Below the pieces are notes generated by a model, which worked only from the letters and a program-made list of their open reading frames with translations, was not told the origin of the DNA and did not search any database. The position numbers and the translations under genes were made by a program. Positions 53,875-54,079 of a stretch of DNA of 54,079 nt are shown in pieces; position 1 is the stretch's first letter; each line of letters opens with the position of its first letter. The DNA is from Bacillus sp. J37. GTDB lineage: Bacteria > Bacillota > Bacilli > Bacillales > Bacillaceae. The stretch covers positions 1 through 54,079 of the forward strand of contig NZ_JAEK01000034.1 in assembly GCF_000518865.1 (NCBI RefSeq). Reading direction: 5' to 3'.

Positions 53875-54079
53875 ATGAATTATACACAAAATCACAAAAT
53901 CTCTCAAATTACACCTTCAACTCTCATTGTCGGCATTGATATAGCCAAAGACAAACACGTAGCACGTGCCCAAGATGATCGAGGCATCGAGTTCGGGAAA
54001 CGCTTGATCTTTGAAAATCGAATGCATGGCTTTCAAAAACTAGTGAATTGGGCAGAAGATCTTCGGAAGGAAAATGCCA
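53875..54079 (+). CDS. IS110-family transposase, 5' part
   Basis: The first 68 residues are in the window; the frame stays open to the end. VGIDIAKDKHVARAQD (about residues 19-34) is the N-terminal RuvC-like DEDD motif of IS110 transposases, with the first catalytic Asp at D22. FENRMHGFQKLVNWAE follows as in the family. AAGGAGG lies 7 bp before the ATG. Whether the rest is intact cannot be seen. Confidence 0.9.
   Translation, partial: MNYTQNHKISQITPSTLIVGIDIAKDKHVARAQDDRGIEFGKRLIFENRMHGFQKLVNWAEDLRKENA

Larger units (their letters stand above)
53780..54079 (+). mobile_element. IS110-family insertion sequence, left part (runs off the window)
   Basis: The transposase gene starts at 53875 and is preceded by a structured non-coding stretch beginning somewhere after the rocF stop at 53745. 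The exact left end cannot be fixed, because IS110 elements lack clear terminal inverted repeats. The right end is outside the window. Confidence 0.75.

Overview
The window looks like chromosomal DNA of a low-GC, spore-forming Bacillaceae bacterium (Bacillus/Metabacillus-like). The evidence is purine-rich Shine-Dalgarno (SD) sequences, frequent TTG/GTG starts, many Rho-independent terminators and CcpA-type cre sites. It also carries recognisable Bacillus families: melREDCA, abfA, a YesM/YesN-type two-component pair, Isp, a YwjA-like exporter, YndM/DUF2512, an Sda-like protein and rocF. The genus is inference.

Layout. 1-410: four tRNAs (Gly, Ile, Asn, Arg) and a terminator. 475-5254: a PadR-type regulator, a heterodimeric ABC exporter with one degenerate ATP site, and an HmoA-like monooxygenase. 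5278-5900: two small minus-strand genes, one Sda-like. 6197-13718: an arabinan/arabino-oligosaccharide locus with a divergent ArsR-type regulator, a CUT1 importer, a GH43 exo-arabinofuranosidase, GH51 AbfA and a cysteine-rich protein. 13745-16169: a secreted modular endo-arabinanase. 16230-19162: a small unknown gene, then a nitrilase and two GNAT genes resembling a split YhcX. 19597-24681: a giant secreted protein joining a rhamnogalacturonan acetylesterase to a PL11 rhamnogalacturonan lyase. 24817-29539: a membrane protein, a Suv3-like RNA helicase, a DUF4097 protein and a DUF2512 protein. 29771-35883: the melibiose/raffinose operon melR-melE-melD-melC-melA. 35951-39133: DUF2500, VOC, intracellular serine protease and endonuclease I-like genes. 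39346-45302: a two-component pair beside a third CUT1 importer. 45319-48656: a gene fragment, then Gfo/Idh dehydrogenase, KDPG-type aldolase and galactonate dehydratase. 48659-53745: lactonase, YwjA-like exporter, acetate transporter and arginase. 53875-end: start of an IS110-family transposase.

The sugar genes form a pectin side-chain programme. Secreted enzymes cut arabinan and deacetylate and cleave rhamnogalacturonan I. Three binding-protein-dependent importers, none with its own ATPase gene here, bring in oligosaccharides. Intracellular GH43, GH51 and GH4 enzymes release arabinose and galactose. A DeLey-Doudoroff-like set (dehydrogenase, lactonase, dehydratase, aldolase, with no kinase here) could oxidise galactose to pyruvate and a triose. 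cre sites precede all three importers, so catabolite repression is likely.

Most unusual items: the CE12-PL11-FIMAH fusion; the Suv3-like helicase; four exactly 20-bp-spaced iterons inside an inverted repeat upstream of arginase; three related MITE-like repeats; a decayed gene before the galactonate genes; an ArsR-type regulator with a large C-terminal domain and two 20-bp-phased candidate operators; and structured DNA ahead of the IS110 transposase.
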